From positions 45,637-109,636 of the forward strand of contig NZ_FMZA01000011.1 in assembly GCF_900102685.1 (NCBI RefSeq): a DNA stretch of 64,000 bases. The letters run 5' to 3'. Positions 1 through 8,167 of the stretch are shown in pieces. Made by a program: the position numbers and the translations under genes. Each line of letters opens with the position of its first letter. Positions within the stretch are counted from its first letter, which is position 1. The notes beneath the pieces were generated by a model. That model saw nothing but the letters and a program-made list of their open reading frames with translations, was not told where the DNA came from and made no database searches. This DNA is from Melghirimyces thermohalophilus. Its GTDB lineage: Bacteria > Bacillota > Bacilli > Thermoactinomycetales > DSM-45169.

Positions 1-1
1 C

Positions 2-1027
2 GGATTGGACTCCAGCGGTTTGACGGCCATCGCCGGGAAGGAGTTTGCCAAGGGAGGACGAACCCTCCACACCTATTCCCTCGATTTCGTCGATAGCGAT
101 CGTAATTTTAAGAAGGACTTGCTGCACGTAGATCTGGATGCCCCTTGGGTGAAACGAGTCTCCGATTATGTTCAAACTGATCACCACCAAATTATGTTAG
201 ACTCGGAAGAGTTGGTTGAAAATTTCTTAGCCCCATTACGGGCGAGGGATCTGCCTGGCATCGGGGAAATGGAAACCTCACTGTATCTGTTGTTCCGTGA
301 AATGACAAAAGAGGCCACCGTCACGCTGTCCGGTGAATCGGCAGATGAAGTATTTAGCGGTTATCCCTGGTTCCATCAAGAAGCATTTCTGAATGCGAAC
401 ACCTTCCCCTGGCGTGTAGGAAATACTCGGCATATAGCAGCATTGCTCAATCCGGAAACCGCCGATTATGTAAAACCGGAAGAATACGTCCAGGCCTGGT
501 ATCAGGAGGCGGTTGCCGAAGTCCCATCATTGGAAGGTGAGGACGAGCTCCAAGCCCGTCAACGGGAAATGTCCTACCTGTTCATCACCCGCTTCCTTCC
601 ACTGATGCTGGATCGAAAAGATCGTATCAGCACGGTAAACGGATTGGAAGCCCGCGTGCCCTTTTGCGATCATCGTCTGGTGGAATATCTTTGGAATGTT
701 TCTCATCAAATGAAAAAAGCGGACGATATCGAAAAGGGAATCCTGCGCCGCGCTTTGAAAGGATATCTTCCCCAGGATGCACTCTACCGAAAGAAAAGCG
801 CCTATCCTACCGCGCAAAACCCGGTATATTATCAAGCCATCTCCCGCTGGGCGCAGGATATCTTGTCCGACCCGCACTCTCCCGTCCGCCCCTTGATCGA
901 TCAGCAGAAAGTACAAGGAATGATTGACGGAAAGACCACACTGGACGAGGGACAAGTGATTAAAGGATTGGAATATCTGATCCAGGTCAATGCCTGGATC
1001 GAGGAATACGGCATCTCTATTCGTTGA
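2..1027 (+). CDS. Asparagine synthetase, C-terminal synthase part (5' truncated by window edge)
   Basis: ATP-dependent amidotransferase synthase domain, which adenylates aspartate (or a similar carboxylate) and transfers ammonia. The first visible residues, GLDSSGLTA, are the end of the SGGLDSS PP-loop, so the N-terminal glutaminase domain and the start lie outside the window. Further family motifs are SGESADEVFSGY near residue 115 and RVPFCDHRLVEYLW near residue 225. The C-terminus is complete and is followed by a terminator. The Bacillus paralogues AsnB, AsnH and AsnO cannot be told apart from this part; B. subtilis AsnB amidates meso-diaminopimelate of peptidoglycan, which is relevant because a Mur-type ligase lies downstream. 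The family is clear, the substrate is not. Confidence 0.9.
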   Translation, partial: GLDSSGLTAIAGKEFAKGGRTLHTYSLDFVDSDRNFKKDLLHVDLDAPWVKRVSDYVQTDHHQIMLDSEELVENFLAPLRARDLPGIGEMETSLYLLFREMTKEATVTLSGESADEVFSGYPWFHQEAFLNANTFPWRVGNTRHIAALLNPETADYVKPEEYVQAWYQEAVAEVPSLEGEDELQARQREMSYLFITRFLPLMLDRKDRISTVNGLEARVPFCDHRLVEYLWNVSHQMKKADDIEKGILRRALKGYLPQDALYRKKSAYPTAQNPVYYQAISRWAQDILSDPHSPVRPLIDQQKVQGMIDGKTTLDEGQVIKGLEYLIQVNAWIEEYGISIR

Positions 1028-1051
1028 TGCAAGGAGTGAACGGCTGTTACT

Positions 1052-1083
1052 GGCCCCCATAAAAATAACGGGGGCTTTTTCTC
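1052..1083 (+). terminator. Rho-independent terminator after the asparagine synthetase
   Basis: Arms GCCCCC and GGGGGC around an 11-nt A-rich loop, followed directly by TTTTT and a T-rich tail, 25 nt past the stop codon. Confidence 0.85.
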
Positions 1084-1242
1084 TTTCTCCTGCCAGCTGT
1101 GGTATGAACTAACCCGATCGGATAGGGTGGAAATTCCATGTAACCACAATGGGGCGAATCCCGTTACAGAGAGTATAGCCTGTTCTCCGAAATCATAAGA
1201 TCGATCATCCTTGACGTTGTCAATCCGGAAAGAGGCGTTACC

Positions 1243-2682
1243 ATGAAATTGAAAGAGCTTCCCGTCCCGGCTCCCGCACCGGCGGAAAACCTCAAGGTGC
1301 GGAGGATTCACTTTCATTCCAAAAAAGTCAAACCTGGGGACCTCTTTGTCGCCATCCGAGGAAATGAAGCGGACGGGCACGATTTCATGACGGATGCTGT
1401 GCAAAGAGGGGCGATCGCTGTGGTGGGAGAAAGAGAGAACTCCGGTCTCCCCGTTCCATACATCCGTGTTTCCGATTCCCGTAAAGCTCTGGCCCGCATG
1501 GCAGCATGCTTTTACGGCTTTCCATCGGAAGGCCACACCATGATCGGGGTTACCGGAACCAACGGCAAAACGACCACATCCCATATGATTCAGCATATTC
1601 TTCACCACAGCGGGAAGAGATGCAGTCTGATCGGAACGGTTCACCATCAGATCAACGGGATCGAAATCCCCGCTGCCAACACGACCCCCGACGCCCTGTT
1701 CCTGCAAAAACAACTGGCAGAAAGCCAGGACACCTATGTGGTCATGGAGGTCTCTTCCCACGGAATCAACCAGCATCGAACCGATGAAATCGCCTTTGAT
1801 CGGGCTATCTTTACCAACCTCAGCCAGGAACACTTGGACTATCACGGGACGATGGAAGCTTATTTCCAAGTGAAAAAAAAATTGTTTGCCCAACTTCGTT
1901 CCTCTGGGCAAGCGGTAATCTGTACCTTTTCTCCTTGGGGGCGCCGGCTGGCAACAGAGTTAACCGCTGCCGGCATCTCCGTCACCACTGTCGGGGAAAC
2001 TCCCGACGACACCATCCGGATCCAGCCGATAGAGACAGGAGGGATAACGATCCGGGAAGGGAGTTCCGTCCATACCTTATCCCTTCCGCTTCCGGGAGCG
2101 TACAATGCCCGCAACGCAGCAGCGGCTTACGGCACTGTACGAACATTGGGCATTCCGGCCACCGGAGCGCTCCGCGCTTTGGAATCCTTCCCTGGTGTGC
2201 CTGGAAGGTTTGAAGTGTTCCACGATCCCGGCGGAACCCGTTTCGTGATCGATTATGCCCATACCCCCGACGGACTGGCCCAATTTTTAAAAACCCTTCG
2301 CTCTCGGGCGAAGGGACGGATTTTTCATGTTTTCGGCTTCCGGGGGGACAGGGATCCCTGCAAACGCGGTGAGTTATTGGCAATCTCTTCCCGCTTCAGC
2401 GACCGGATCCACCTTACCCGGGATAAGTATGGAAAGATGTCCCCACAAGAGATGAAAAAAGAGATGGAACGTCTGGCTAAAACCTGGGGAAAAGGAAAGG
2501 TGACGATTATTGAAGATCGCTCCCTCGCCATCGAGAAAGCGTTGGAGGCAGCCGGTCCCGAAGACTGGATTGCCATCACCGGCAAAGGGCCGGAACCTTA
2601 CGACCAACCCTGTACCTTTCCAGTACAGTCCGATCCGGAAGCGGTTCGTTGGTTATTGAAACGGGAACAAGAAAAGGTATAA
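1243..2682 (+). CDS. MurE-like Mur ligase (UDP-MurNAc-tripeptide synthetase family), variant specificity motif
   Basis: A 479-residue Mur ligase with an N-terminal UMA/UDP-binding domain, a central ATPase domain with P-loop GVTGTNGKTTT near residue 103, the conserved MEVSSHG near 170 and a C-terminal ligase domain (RFEVFHDPGGTRFVIDYAHTPDG, positions 325-347, and GFRGDRDPCKRGE). True MurE enzymes carry DNPR (DAP-adding) or a related motif for amino-acid recognition; here the equivalent stretch reads LTRDKYGKMSPQEM. It stands alone, outside a mur/dcw cluster and downstream of an asparagine synthetase. It is therefore likely a paralogue that adds another residue or works on another peptide; MurE itself cannot be excluded. 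ATG start with a weak AGAGG ribosome site. Confidence 0.8.
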   Translation: MKLKELPVPAPAPAENLKVRRIHFHSKKVKPGDLFVAIRGNEADGHDFMTDAVQRGAIAVVGERENSGLPVPYIRVSDSRKALARMAACFYGFPSEGHTMIGVTGTNGKTTTSHMIQHILHHSGKRCSLIGTVHHQINGIEIPAANTTPDALFLQKQLAESQDTYVVMEVSSHGINQHRTDEIAFDRAIFTNLSQEHLDYHGTMEAYFQVKKKLFAQLRSSGQAVICTFSPWGRRLATELTAAGISVTTVGETPDDTIRIQPIETGGITIREGSSVHTLSLPLPGAYNARNAAAAYGTVRTLGIPATGALRALESFPGVPGRFEVFHDPGGTRFVIDYAHTPDGLAQFLKTLRSRAKGRIFHVFGFRGDRDPCKRGELLAISSRFSDRIHLTRDKYGKMSPQEMKKEMERLAKTWGKGKVTIIEDRSLAIEKALEAAGPEDWIAITGKGPEPYDQPCTFPVQSDPEAVRWLLKREQEKV

Positions 2683-2703
2683 TAAAAAAGCCCGGCAGGG
2701 CTG
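2681..2703 (-). terminator. Terminator of the 57-residue small gene
   Basis: Read on the minus strand: AGCCC, short loop, GGGCT, then TTTTTTATT. It lies immediately downstream of the small minus-strand gene and abuts the stop of the MurE-like gene, so it may also serve as a weak convergent terminator. Confidence 0.75.
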
Positions 2704-2714
2704 TAGAAACGAGC

Positions 2715-2888
2715 TCACTCCCCTGGAACGACGAGGGAGCGGGCCATTTTTTTGGCACTTTCTTTTACCGATTCGATCGGCGGATCCTCGACGGGCTCCG
2801 CATAAGCCGTATCCGTTTCTTGATTTTGAATGTAAAAAAGGGTCAAAGCGATCAACAGAGACAATAGCTTCAAGCGATTTTTGTTCAA
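2715..2888 (-). CDS. Small membrane-anchored or secreted protein, 57 residues, function unknown
   Basis: TTG start with a good Shine-Dalgarno site (AAGGTGG, 7 nt upstream). The product has a short basic N-terminus (LNKNRLK), a hydrophobic segment LLSLLIALTLFYI (residues 8-20) and an acidic then mixed-charge tail ending SLVVPGE. It may be a single-pass anchor or an uncleaved signal peptide with an AYAEP-like cleavage site near residue 30. A strong terminator follows within 15 nt. The longer overlapping reading frames upstream have no ribosome site and run through the hydrolase remnant. No family recognised. Confidence 0.55.
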   Translation of the reverse strand: MNKNRLKLLSLLIALTLFYIQNQETDTAYAEPVEDPPIESVKESAKKMARSLVVPGE

Positions 2889-2999
2889 AGTGGATCCACC
2901 TTCCCCGATTCCATACATAGTAGCTCTTATATGATTTATTCGAAAGAGAAGCCCATTTTGTGTCCCCCTTCTGGGGAAAAACATTTTTTTCTTTACACA

Positions 3000-3321
3000 T
3001 ATCAAAAACCCTCCCGCTCGGGGGGGTTTTGATCCAATCTTCACCCAGTATATATGGGGTGACCCTGGGAATCGCCTCCATATCGGCATCCATCCCCTTC
3101 AGGTAGTGATCAAACCAACAGAGGACGATTTGATCCAACGAAGGGACTCCCTCCTGTAGCAAGTCACTGCCGAAATTTCCATGAGTCCAGTTGCCACCAG
3201 CAGTTTCGCATTCACCTGGTCCTTCAACTGCTCATAAAGGAGCGGTTCCCCTCTCTGAAAAATATCGTGGAGCCCACCCGTAATAAATGCCGGCACCTCC
3301 ACCTGATCCGCTACTTCAATC
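3000..3321 (-). pseudogene. Remnant of a CocE/NonD (X-Pro dipeptidyl-peptidase S15) family hydrolase
   Basis: Two adjacent minus-strand frames encode pieces of one S15-type alpha/beta hydrolase. The first reads VEVPAFITGGLHDIFQRGE followed by KLLVATG, matching the family segment around the catalytic Asp. About 50 codons on, in another frame, comes VLCWFDHYLKGMDADMEAIP with PYILGEDWIKTPP, the family segment that precedes the C-terminal jelly-roll. A frameshift near 3140-3180 separates them, and both the N-terminal nucleophile region and the C-terminal domain are missing. This is a decayed gene, not a working enzyme. The ehu operon terminator overlaps its 5' edge. Confidence 0.7.
3001..3033 (-). 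terminator. Long GC-rich inverted repeat at the end of the hydrolase remnant
   Basis: Near-perfect inverted repeat ATCAAAACCC.../...GGGTTTTGAT with a G/C-rich core. On the minus strand a run of five T follows the stem. It probably terminates transcription coming from the hydrolase remnant or acts in both directions. Confidence 0.5.
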
Positions 3322-3346
3322 CAAAAAGGCCGGCAGCCGCCGGCCG
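3322..3346 (-). terminator. Terminator of the ectoine catabolic/uptake operon
   Basis: Minus strand GGCCGGC, 4-nt loop, GCCGGCC, then TTTTT, starting 9 nt after the ehuA stop. Confidence 0.9.
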
Positions 3347-3354
3347 AAACTTTT

Positions 3355-4185
3355 TTATTCTCCGTTTCCGTTCATATGGAAGCTTTTCAGAAAGTCCCGC
3401 AACCGCTCGGTCTCGGGATGAGCGAACAGTTTGGACGGGGGTCCCTGTTCCTGGATCCTTCCTTCATCGAAAAAGCAAACGCGGTCCGCCACATCCCGGG
3501 CGAAACTCATTTCGTGGGTGATCAGCATCATCGACATGTCGCCCTGTTTGGCGATGTCTTTAATCACGTTGAGCACTTCTCCCACCGTCTCCGGGTCCAG
3601 TGCGGAGGTGGGCTCGTCAAACAGCATCACCTTCGGCCGCATCACCAGCGCCCGAGCGATGGCCACCCGTTGCTGTTGTCCGCCGGAGAGGCTAGCCGGG
3701 TAATCATCGGCTTTTTCCAACATCCCCACCTTGTCCAACATTTTCTTGGCCCGTTCCACCGCTTCTTTCTTAGACAGACCCAGCACTTTGATCGGGGCTT
3801 CAATACAGTTTCGGAGGATGCTCATGTGTGGGAACAGGTTAAAGTGCTGAAACACCATGCCAATGTCGCCGCGAATCTTGTGGAGATGCTTCTCATCGGC
3901 GGGAACTAGTTTCCCGTTGACTTCCTTGTGCCACAGGTGGCGTCCGTCCACCTCGATCGTCCCTTCGCTGGGCGTTTCGAGTGTCATCAACAGACGGGCC
4001 AGTGTCGTCTTACCGGAACCGCTGGGTCCGATGATAGCCACCCGTTCCCCGGGATAGAGATCAAAGTCGATCCCCTTCAGTACTTCGTTATCGCCAAAGG
4101 ACTTGCTGACGTTCCGGTATTTGATAATCGGTTCCTTGCCATCGATATCGAAGGCGGTCAGATCTTGTGCCTCCGTCGCTTCCGT
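3355..4185 (-). CDS. ehuA: Ectoine/hydroxyectoine ABC transporter, ATP-binding protein EhuA
   Basis: Cytoplasmic ATPase that powers the EhuBCD importer of ectoine and 5-hydroxyectoine. Motifs: Walker A GPSGSGKTT (residues 54-62), Q-loop region MVFQHFNLFPHM, signature LSGGQQQRVAIARAL, Walker B VMLFDEPTSALD and H-loop ITHE. It belongs to the polar amino-acid (GlnQ-like) group; the ectoine assignment rests on the EhuB-like binding protein and the eut/doe genes in the same operon. The chosen ATG has GAGGAAGGA about 12 nt upstream; an alternative ATG at 4218 would add 11 residues and overlap ehuD, but lacks a clear ribosome site. Last gene before the terminator. Confidence 0.88.
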   Translation of the reverse strand, partial: TEATEAQDLTAFDIDGKEPIIKYRNVSKSFGDNEVLKGIDFDLYPGERVAIIGPSGSGKTTLARLLMTLETPSEGTIEVDGRHLWHKEVNGKLVPADEKHLHKIRGDIGMVFQHFNLFPHMSILRNCIEAPIKVLGLSKKEAVERAKKMLDKVGMLEKADDYPASLSGGQQQRVAIARALVMRPKVMLFDEPTSALDPETVGEVLNVIKDIAKQGDMSMMLITHEMSFARDVADRVCFFDEGRIQEQGPPSKLFAHPETERLRDFLKSFHMNGNGE

Positions 4186-4207
4186 CATGTCGCACTCACA
4201 TCCTTCC

Positions 4208-4873
4208 TCATTTACCATTCAGGTCCAATTTCCATTCCAGACGTTTCACCAAAAGAGAGGCCGTATAGCTCAAAATCAGGAAGATAATCCCGACCATGGT
4301 GATCGGCTCCAGGTAACGAAAGGTAACCGATCCGATGCTTTTGGCTTGGCCCAACAACTCCATCAGACCGATCGCGGCCAGCAAAGGAGTTTCCTTGAAG
4401 AGAACGATCAAGTAGTTTCCCATCACCGGAATGATCGGTCGGATCGCCTGAGGTAAAATCACTGATTTCCACTTTTGCAGTGGGGAAAAGTTCAGGGCGA
4501 TTGCCGCTTCCCACTGCCCTTTGGGTACGGATTCGATCCCGGCCCGGTACACCTCCGACAGATAGGTGCTGTAGTGAATGCCCAACCCGAGGATCCCGGC
4601 CACCATCGGTTTTAACGTCAACCCGAACAGATGCGGGAAGACAAAGAAGATGAAAAAAAGCTGTACCAAAGGCGGGGTCAACCGGATAAACTCCACGACT
4701 CCACGGGTGGGCCAGGAGATCCATTTCTTGTTGGAACGGCAGCCCAAAGCCAGCACCAATCCGAGGACTACAGCTAATGCAAAGGCGCCTAAGGTAGCCA
4801 TGATGGTGACATGGATCACGTTCAGCAATTCCGGCACCACTTCATTGAGAGTAAAATTCCAGTCCCAGGCCAT
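4208..4873 (-). CDS. ehuD: Ectoine/hydroxyectoine ABC transporter permease EhuD
   Basis: Inner-membrane permease of the polar amino-acid type, 221 residues. It has about five hydrophobic segments and the EAA-loop signature (GIESVPKGQWEAAIAL then ILPQAIRPIIP) that contacts the ATPase. The pair of similar permeases EhuC and EhuD forms the heterodimeric channel. ATG start with GGGAGGG 8-9 nt upstream. It starts 3 nt after the ehuC stop, so translation is probably coupled. Confidence 0.87.
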   Translation of the reverse strand: MAWDWNFTLNEVVPELLNVIHVTIMATLGAFALAVVLGLVLALGCRSNKKWISWPTRGVVEFIRLTPPLVQLFFIFFVFPHLFGLTLKPMVAGILGLGIHYSTYLSEVYRAGIESVPKGQWEAAIALNFSPLQKWKSVILPQAIRPIIPVMGNYLIVLFKETPLLAAIGLMELLGQAKSIGSVTFRYLEPITMVGIIFLILSYTASLLVKRLEWKLDLNGK

Positions 4874-4876
4874 CGA

Positions 4877-5533
4877 TCAAACCCTCCCCGCGCTGAACTT
4901 TCGCTCAAGCCAGCGGAACACCAAAGTGATCACATACCCGATGATGAAATAGGCCACCAGCAGCATACTGAACAACAGGGTATCATGTCCGATGGTGTTA
5001 CGGGCCTGAGTGATGTAGAAGGTCATATCCTGGATCGTGATCAGGGAAACAAGGGCGGTTCCCTTTAACAATTCGATCATCAGGTTACCGAAGGAAGGCA
5101 ACATGATACGGAATGCCTGGGGCAGGATGATGCTCTTCATCCGTTGAAAGCGAGTCATATTCAAAGCGATCCCCGCTTCGGCCTGCCCTTTTGGAACTGC
5201 CAGGATCGAGCTACGAACGATTTCAGAACCGTAGGAGCCGTAGTTGAGCGTTAAAGCCACAATTCCGACCAGGCCTGTCGGAAGTGTGACTCCCAGCAGG
5301 GGCAGTGCATAGTAAAACCAAAAAAGCTGAACCAACAGAGAGGTTCCTCGGAAAAACTCGATCAAAAAACCGGAGACCCAGCGAAGGGGAGCAAACCGAG
5401 ATAAGCGGGCCAGTCCCCCAACAAAGGACATCACGAAGGACAAAATCCCCGCGATGATCACCAGCTGGATCGTGACAATAAAGCCCTCTTGAAGCAATGG
5501 AAGTACTTGGGATACGACGTCGATAGGTATCAC
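4877..5533 (-). CDS. ehuC: Ectoine/hydroxyectoine ABC transporter permease EhuC
   Basis: Second permease subunit, 218 residues, with the EAA loop SSILAVPKGQAEAGIALNM and ILPQAFRIMLPSFGN. Homologous to EhuD, as is normal for this transporter class. GTG start with AAAGGA close upstream. It follows ehuB after an intercistronic hairpin. Confidence 0.87.
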   Translation of the reverse strand: MIPIDVVSQVLPLLQEGFIVTIQLVIIAGILSFVMSFVGGLARLSRFAPLRWVSGFLIEFFRGTSLLVQLFWFYYALPLLGVTLPTGLVGIVALTLNYGSYGSEIVRSSILAVPKGQAEAGIALNMTRFQRMKSIILPQAFRIMLPSFGNLMIELLKGTALVSLITIQDMTFYITQARNTIGHDTLLFSMLLVAYFIIGYVITLVFRWLERKFSAGRV

Positions 5534-5583
5534 ATCCTTTCAACCAATGCCTGAGGCGACGAAATCCATTCTAAATCACGAAG

Positions 5584-5605
5584 GAAGGGGGATTCCTCCC
5601 CCTTC
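5584..5605 (-). promoter_or_regulatory. Intercistronic hairpin between ehuB and ehuC
   Basis: Arms GAAGGGGG and CCCCCTTC with a short loop and no full T-run on the minus strand. Such a stem after a binding-protein gene usually slows 3' decay or partly terminates, so that the binding protein is made in excess over the permeases; that role is inferred from position. Confidence 0.65.
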
Positions 5606-5618
5606 AAAAGAACCGGTA

Positions 5619-6494
5619 TTACCCTTTACAGAGCGATTCGTGCGTCAGGTCCCCAGGAAGGTTTTCCTCCGCGAAGTTGAACTGCTTCAGAATGTCCAAT
5701 AGCTCGCCGGACTTTTCCATTTTGTTTAATTCTTTGGTGAATTGATCCCGAAACTCTGTGTCATCCTTTTTGAAGGCGGCAGCTCCGTAACCGACCACGC
5801 TTTTACCGTCGATTACCGGCTGTTTGAAATCCTCCACCGTTTCGATCCCTTCCGTCCCTTGGGCTGCCAGCACTTCACGCAAAGAAGGACCCGTCATGGT
5901 AATGGCATCCACCCGTCCAGACTTCAGCGCCTGAACCACAGAGGGCTGATCGGAATATTGCTTGATCTGACTATCTTTCACGCCAAGGTCCTGCAGGTAT
6001 TGGATTTCGATGGCACCTTGCATAACCCCTACGGTTACATCTTTATTGTCAACAATATCCTGATAGCTGTGGAGATCCTTGGGATTCCCCTTCTTCACTG
6101 CCAACCCTTCCCCAATCTGGTATTCCGGATCGGCAAAGGCTACTTCCTTACAGCGTTTAGGGGTGATGTACATACCGGCGGTGATGACATCAAAGCGGCC
6201 GGCTTTTAATCCAGGAATCAGCTGACTGAAGTCGGTTAATACCGGCTCCACTTTTTCGATTCCCATTCTTTTAAAGATCGTTTTGGAGATCTCCACCGCT
6301 TCACCGGTCACTTTTCCGTTCTCGTCCCGATAGGCGTAAGGTTTTTCATTGGCAAATCCGACCTTGATCACGCCTTCATTCTTCGCCTTTTCCAGGGTGG
6401 AACCTCCACCGCCTGCGCCCAGGTCGAGATTACCGCACCCTGTCAGGGATAAGGCGAGCGCCATCACCATCATCCATGTAAAAATCTTCTTCAA
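5619..6494 (-). CDS. ehuB: Ectoine/hydroxyectoine-binding lipoprotein EhuB
   Basis: Extracellular solute-binding lipoprotein, 291 residues, that captures ectoines for the EhuCDA importer. It has a short signal peptide and lipobox LTGC with lipidated Cys20, then the SBP_bac_3 fold beginning VIKVGFANEKPYAY, with YITPKRCKEVAFADP and a hinge-side segment VQALKSGRVDAITMTGPSL. The GFANEKPYAY and AGMYITPKRC segments are typical of EhuB. TTG start preceded by GAGGAGGAG. It is the first transport gene after the catabolic enzymes. Confidence 0.9.
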   Translation of the reverse strand: MKKIFTWMMVMALALSLTGCGNLDLGAGGGGSTLEKAKNEGVIKVGFANEKPYAYRDENGKVTGEAVEISKTIFKRMGIEKVEPVLTDFSQLIPGLKAGRFDVITAGMYITPKRCKEVAFADPEYQIGEGLAVKKGNPKDLHSYQDIVDNKDVTVGVMQGAIEIQYLQDLGVKDSQIKQYSDQPSVVQALKSGRVDAITMTGPSLREVLAAQGTEGIETVEDFKQPVIDGKSVVGYGAAAFKKDDTEFRDQFTKELNKMEKSGELLDILKQFNFAEENLPGDLTHESLCKG

Positions 6495-6515
6495 GGCGTC
6501 TCCTCCTCTTTTGTT

Positions 6516-7958
6516 TCAACTCCCCAACCGGAAGCAGACCACTTTGGTCTCCGTCATCTCTCCGATGGCGAAGCGGACGCCTTCTCGACCCAATCCCGAC
6601 TGTTTGACGCCGCCAAAGGGCATGGCATCAATTCGATAATCACTGCTGTCATTCACCATCACGCCTCCGACATCCAGACGTTGAACCAGGTTAAAGGCCT
6701 TGTCGAGATCCCGGGTAAACACCCCGGCCTGCAGCCCAAAGTCTGTCCGGTTGGCTCGTTGAACCGCTTCCTCCGCATCCCGGACCGGATACAGACAGAC
6801 GACCGGACCGAACACTTCCTCTCGTTCGAGACGACTTCCCTCGGGGACATCGGTCAGAACCGTCGGGGTGTAATACGCCCCGTCAAGTTTCCCGCCGCAG
6901 CAGAGGGTGGCCCCCTCTTTTATCGCTTCCTTAACCCAACGGTCCACCCGTTCCGCCTCCCTTCGGGTGATCAGCGGCCCCATGTCTGTCTCCTCAGACA
7001 GTTTGTTCCCGACGCGGTACTGTTGAGCGCAGAAGACAAACTGCTCCAAAAAGTCCGGGTAGCAGGAATCTTCGATATAAATTCGTTGCACCTTGAGACA
7101 ATTTTGTCCTGCGGCCCAGAATGCCCCGGATATACAAGATTCCACGGCAGATGAGAGGTCCGCATCGTCCAATACGATTGCCGGACAGTTTGACCCCAAT
7201 TCCATACTTACTTTTTTTACTCCGGCTTTCCTGACGATTTCCCGGCCCGCATCCACCCCTCCGGTGAAAGAGAGCATGCGAACCGACCGATGTTGGACCA
7301 GGATGTCCCCAACCTCCGTACCCCGCCCGGGAACCACTGAAAAGACGGAGGCGGGCAAGCCCGCTTCTTGCATGACCTCCCACAACTTGAGGGCGCTCAA
7401 GGGTGTAACGCTGGCAGGTTTGACTATCACGGCATTGCCGGATGCCACGGCGGGACCCACCTTGTGTGCCACCAGGTTGAGGGGATCGTTGAAGGGCGTG
7501 ATCGCTCCGACCAGACCGACGGGAAAACGATAGAAGCCCCCCAGCCGATTTTCGCCTCCCGGCATTTGATCAAAAGAGATGGTCTCCCCTTGGATCCGTC
7601 GGGCCTCTTCCCCGCTGATGCGGATCGTCTCCACCGCCCGGTCCACTTCCTTTCGGGCCTCGCGAATGGTCTTGCTGCCTTCTCGAGCGATCAAGGTAGC
7701 AAACTCTTCCCTGCGGGAAGCGATCCGATCCGCCGTACCATATAATACGGAAATCCGTTGATGAACAGGTGTTTCGGCGGCAATTTTTGCTCCTTCCGCC
7801 GCCCGGTCCACCGCCTTTTGCATGCCCTCGGCGGTAACAGCAGGCACGGTGGCGATCAGAGAGTCATCCTGCGGGTCGCGAACCTCTATCCTGTTTTTAC
7901 ATTCCACTGAATGACCGGGGCTAAACCCCATTTTGTCATGGATCGTCCACATTTTCAA
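6516..7958 (-). CDS. NAD(P)-dependent aldehyde dehydrogenase, likely aspartate-semialdehyde dehydrogenase of ectoine breakdown (DoeC-like)
   Basis: A 480-residue ALDH superfamily enzyme. Visible are the Rossmann/NAD segment (GAITPFNDPLNLVAHKVGPA), the general base Glu in MELGSN and the catalytic Cys in AAGQNCLKVQR. In ectoine degradation the ALDH DoeC oxidises aspartate semialdehyde to aspartate, and the operon position supports that job; the family is broad, so a succinate-semialdehyde-type substrate is possible. The start chosen is TTG with AAGGGGGG 6 nt upstream (ATG two codons later also possible); a longer frame to 8024 has no ribosome site. Followed 21 nt later by ehuB. Confidence 0.75.
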   Translation of the reverse strand: MKMWTIHDKMGFSPGHSVECKNRIEVRDPQDDSLIATVPAVTAEGMQKAVDRAAEGAKIAAETPVHQRISVLYGTADRIASRREEFATLIAREGSKTIREARKEVDRAVETIRISGEEARRIQGETISFDQMPGGENRLGGFYRFPVGLVGAITPFNDPLNLVAHKVGPAVASGNAVIVKPASVTPLSALKLWEVMQEAGLPASVFSVVPGRGTEVGDILVQHRSVRMLSFTGGVDAGREIVRKAGVKKVSMELGSNCPAIVLDDADLSSAVESCISGAFWAAGQNCLKVQRIYIEDSCYPDFLEQFVFCAQQYRVGNKLSEETDMGPLITRREAERVDRWVKEAIKEGATLCCGGKLDGAYYTPTVLTDVPEGSRLEREEVFGPVVCLYPVRDAEEAVQRANRTDFGLQAGVFTRDLDKAFNLVQRLDVGGVMVNDSSDYRIDAMPFGGVKQSGLGREGVRFAIGEMTETKVVCFRLGS

Positions 7959-8167
7959 ATGAGACCCCCCTTGATCTGAATCAACCACGCTTCCAAATAG
8001 CTTGCGAAGAGAGAGTAGCGGCATGTATCGAAGCCACTCAACCCATTAGGGCACAAATTGCGCAAAGTCCCTCCGTTTCTGTTTCGTTATGCACCTCCTC
8101 ATAAAGGTGGAACTAGCCTGCTATGGATCAGCCTAAGATGTCGAATCTGCCGCTTATCACCACACTT

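Noticed and set aside
527..1060. Open frame antisense to the asparagine synthetase
   Set aside because: Mirror of a well-supported gene, no ribosome site and no protein features.
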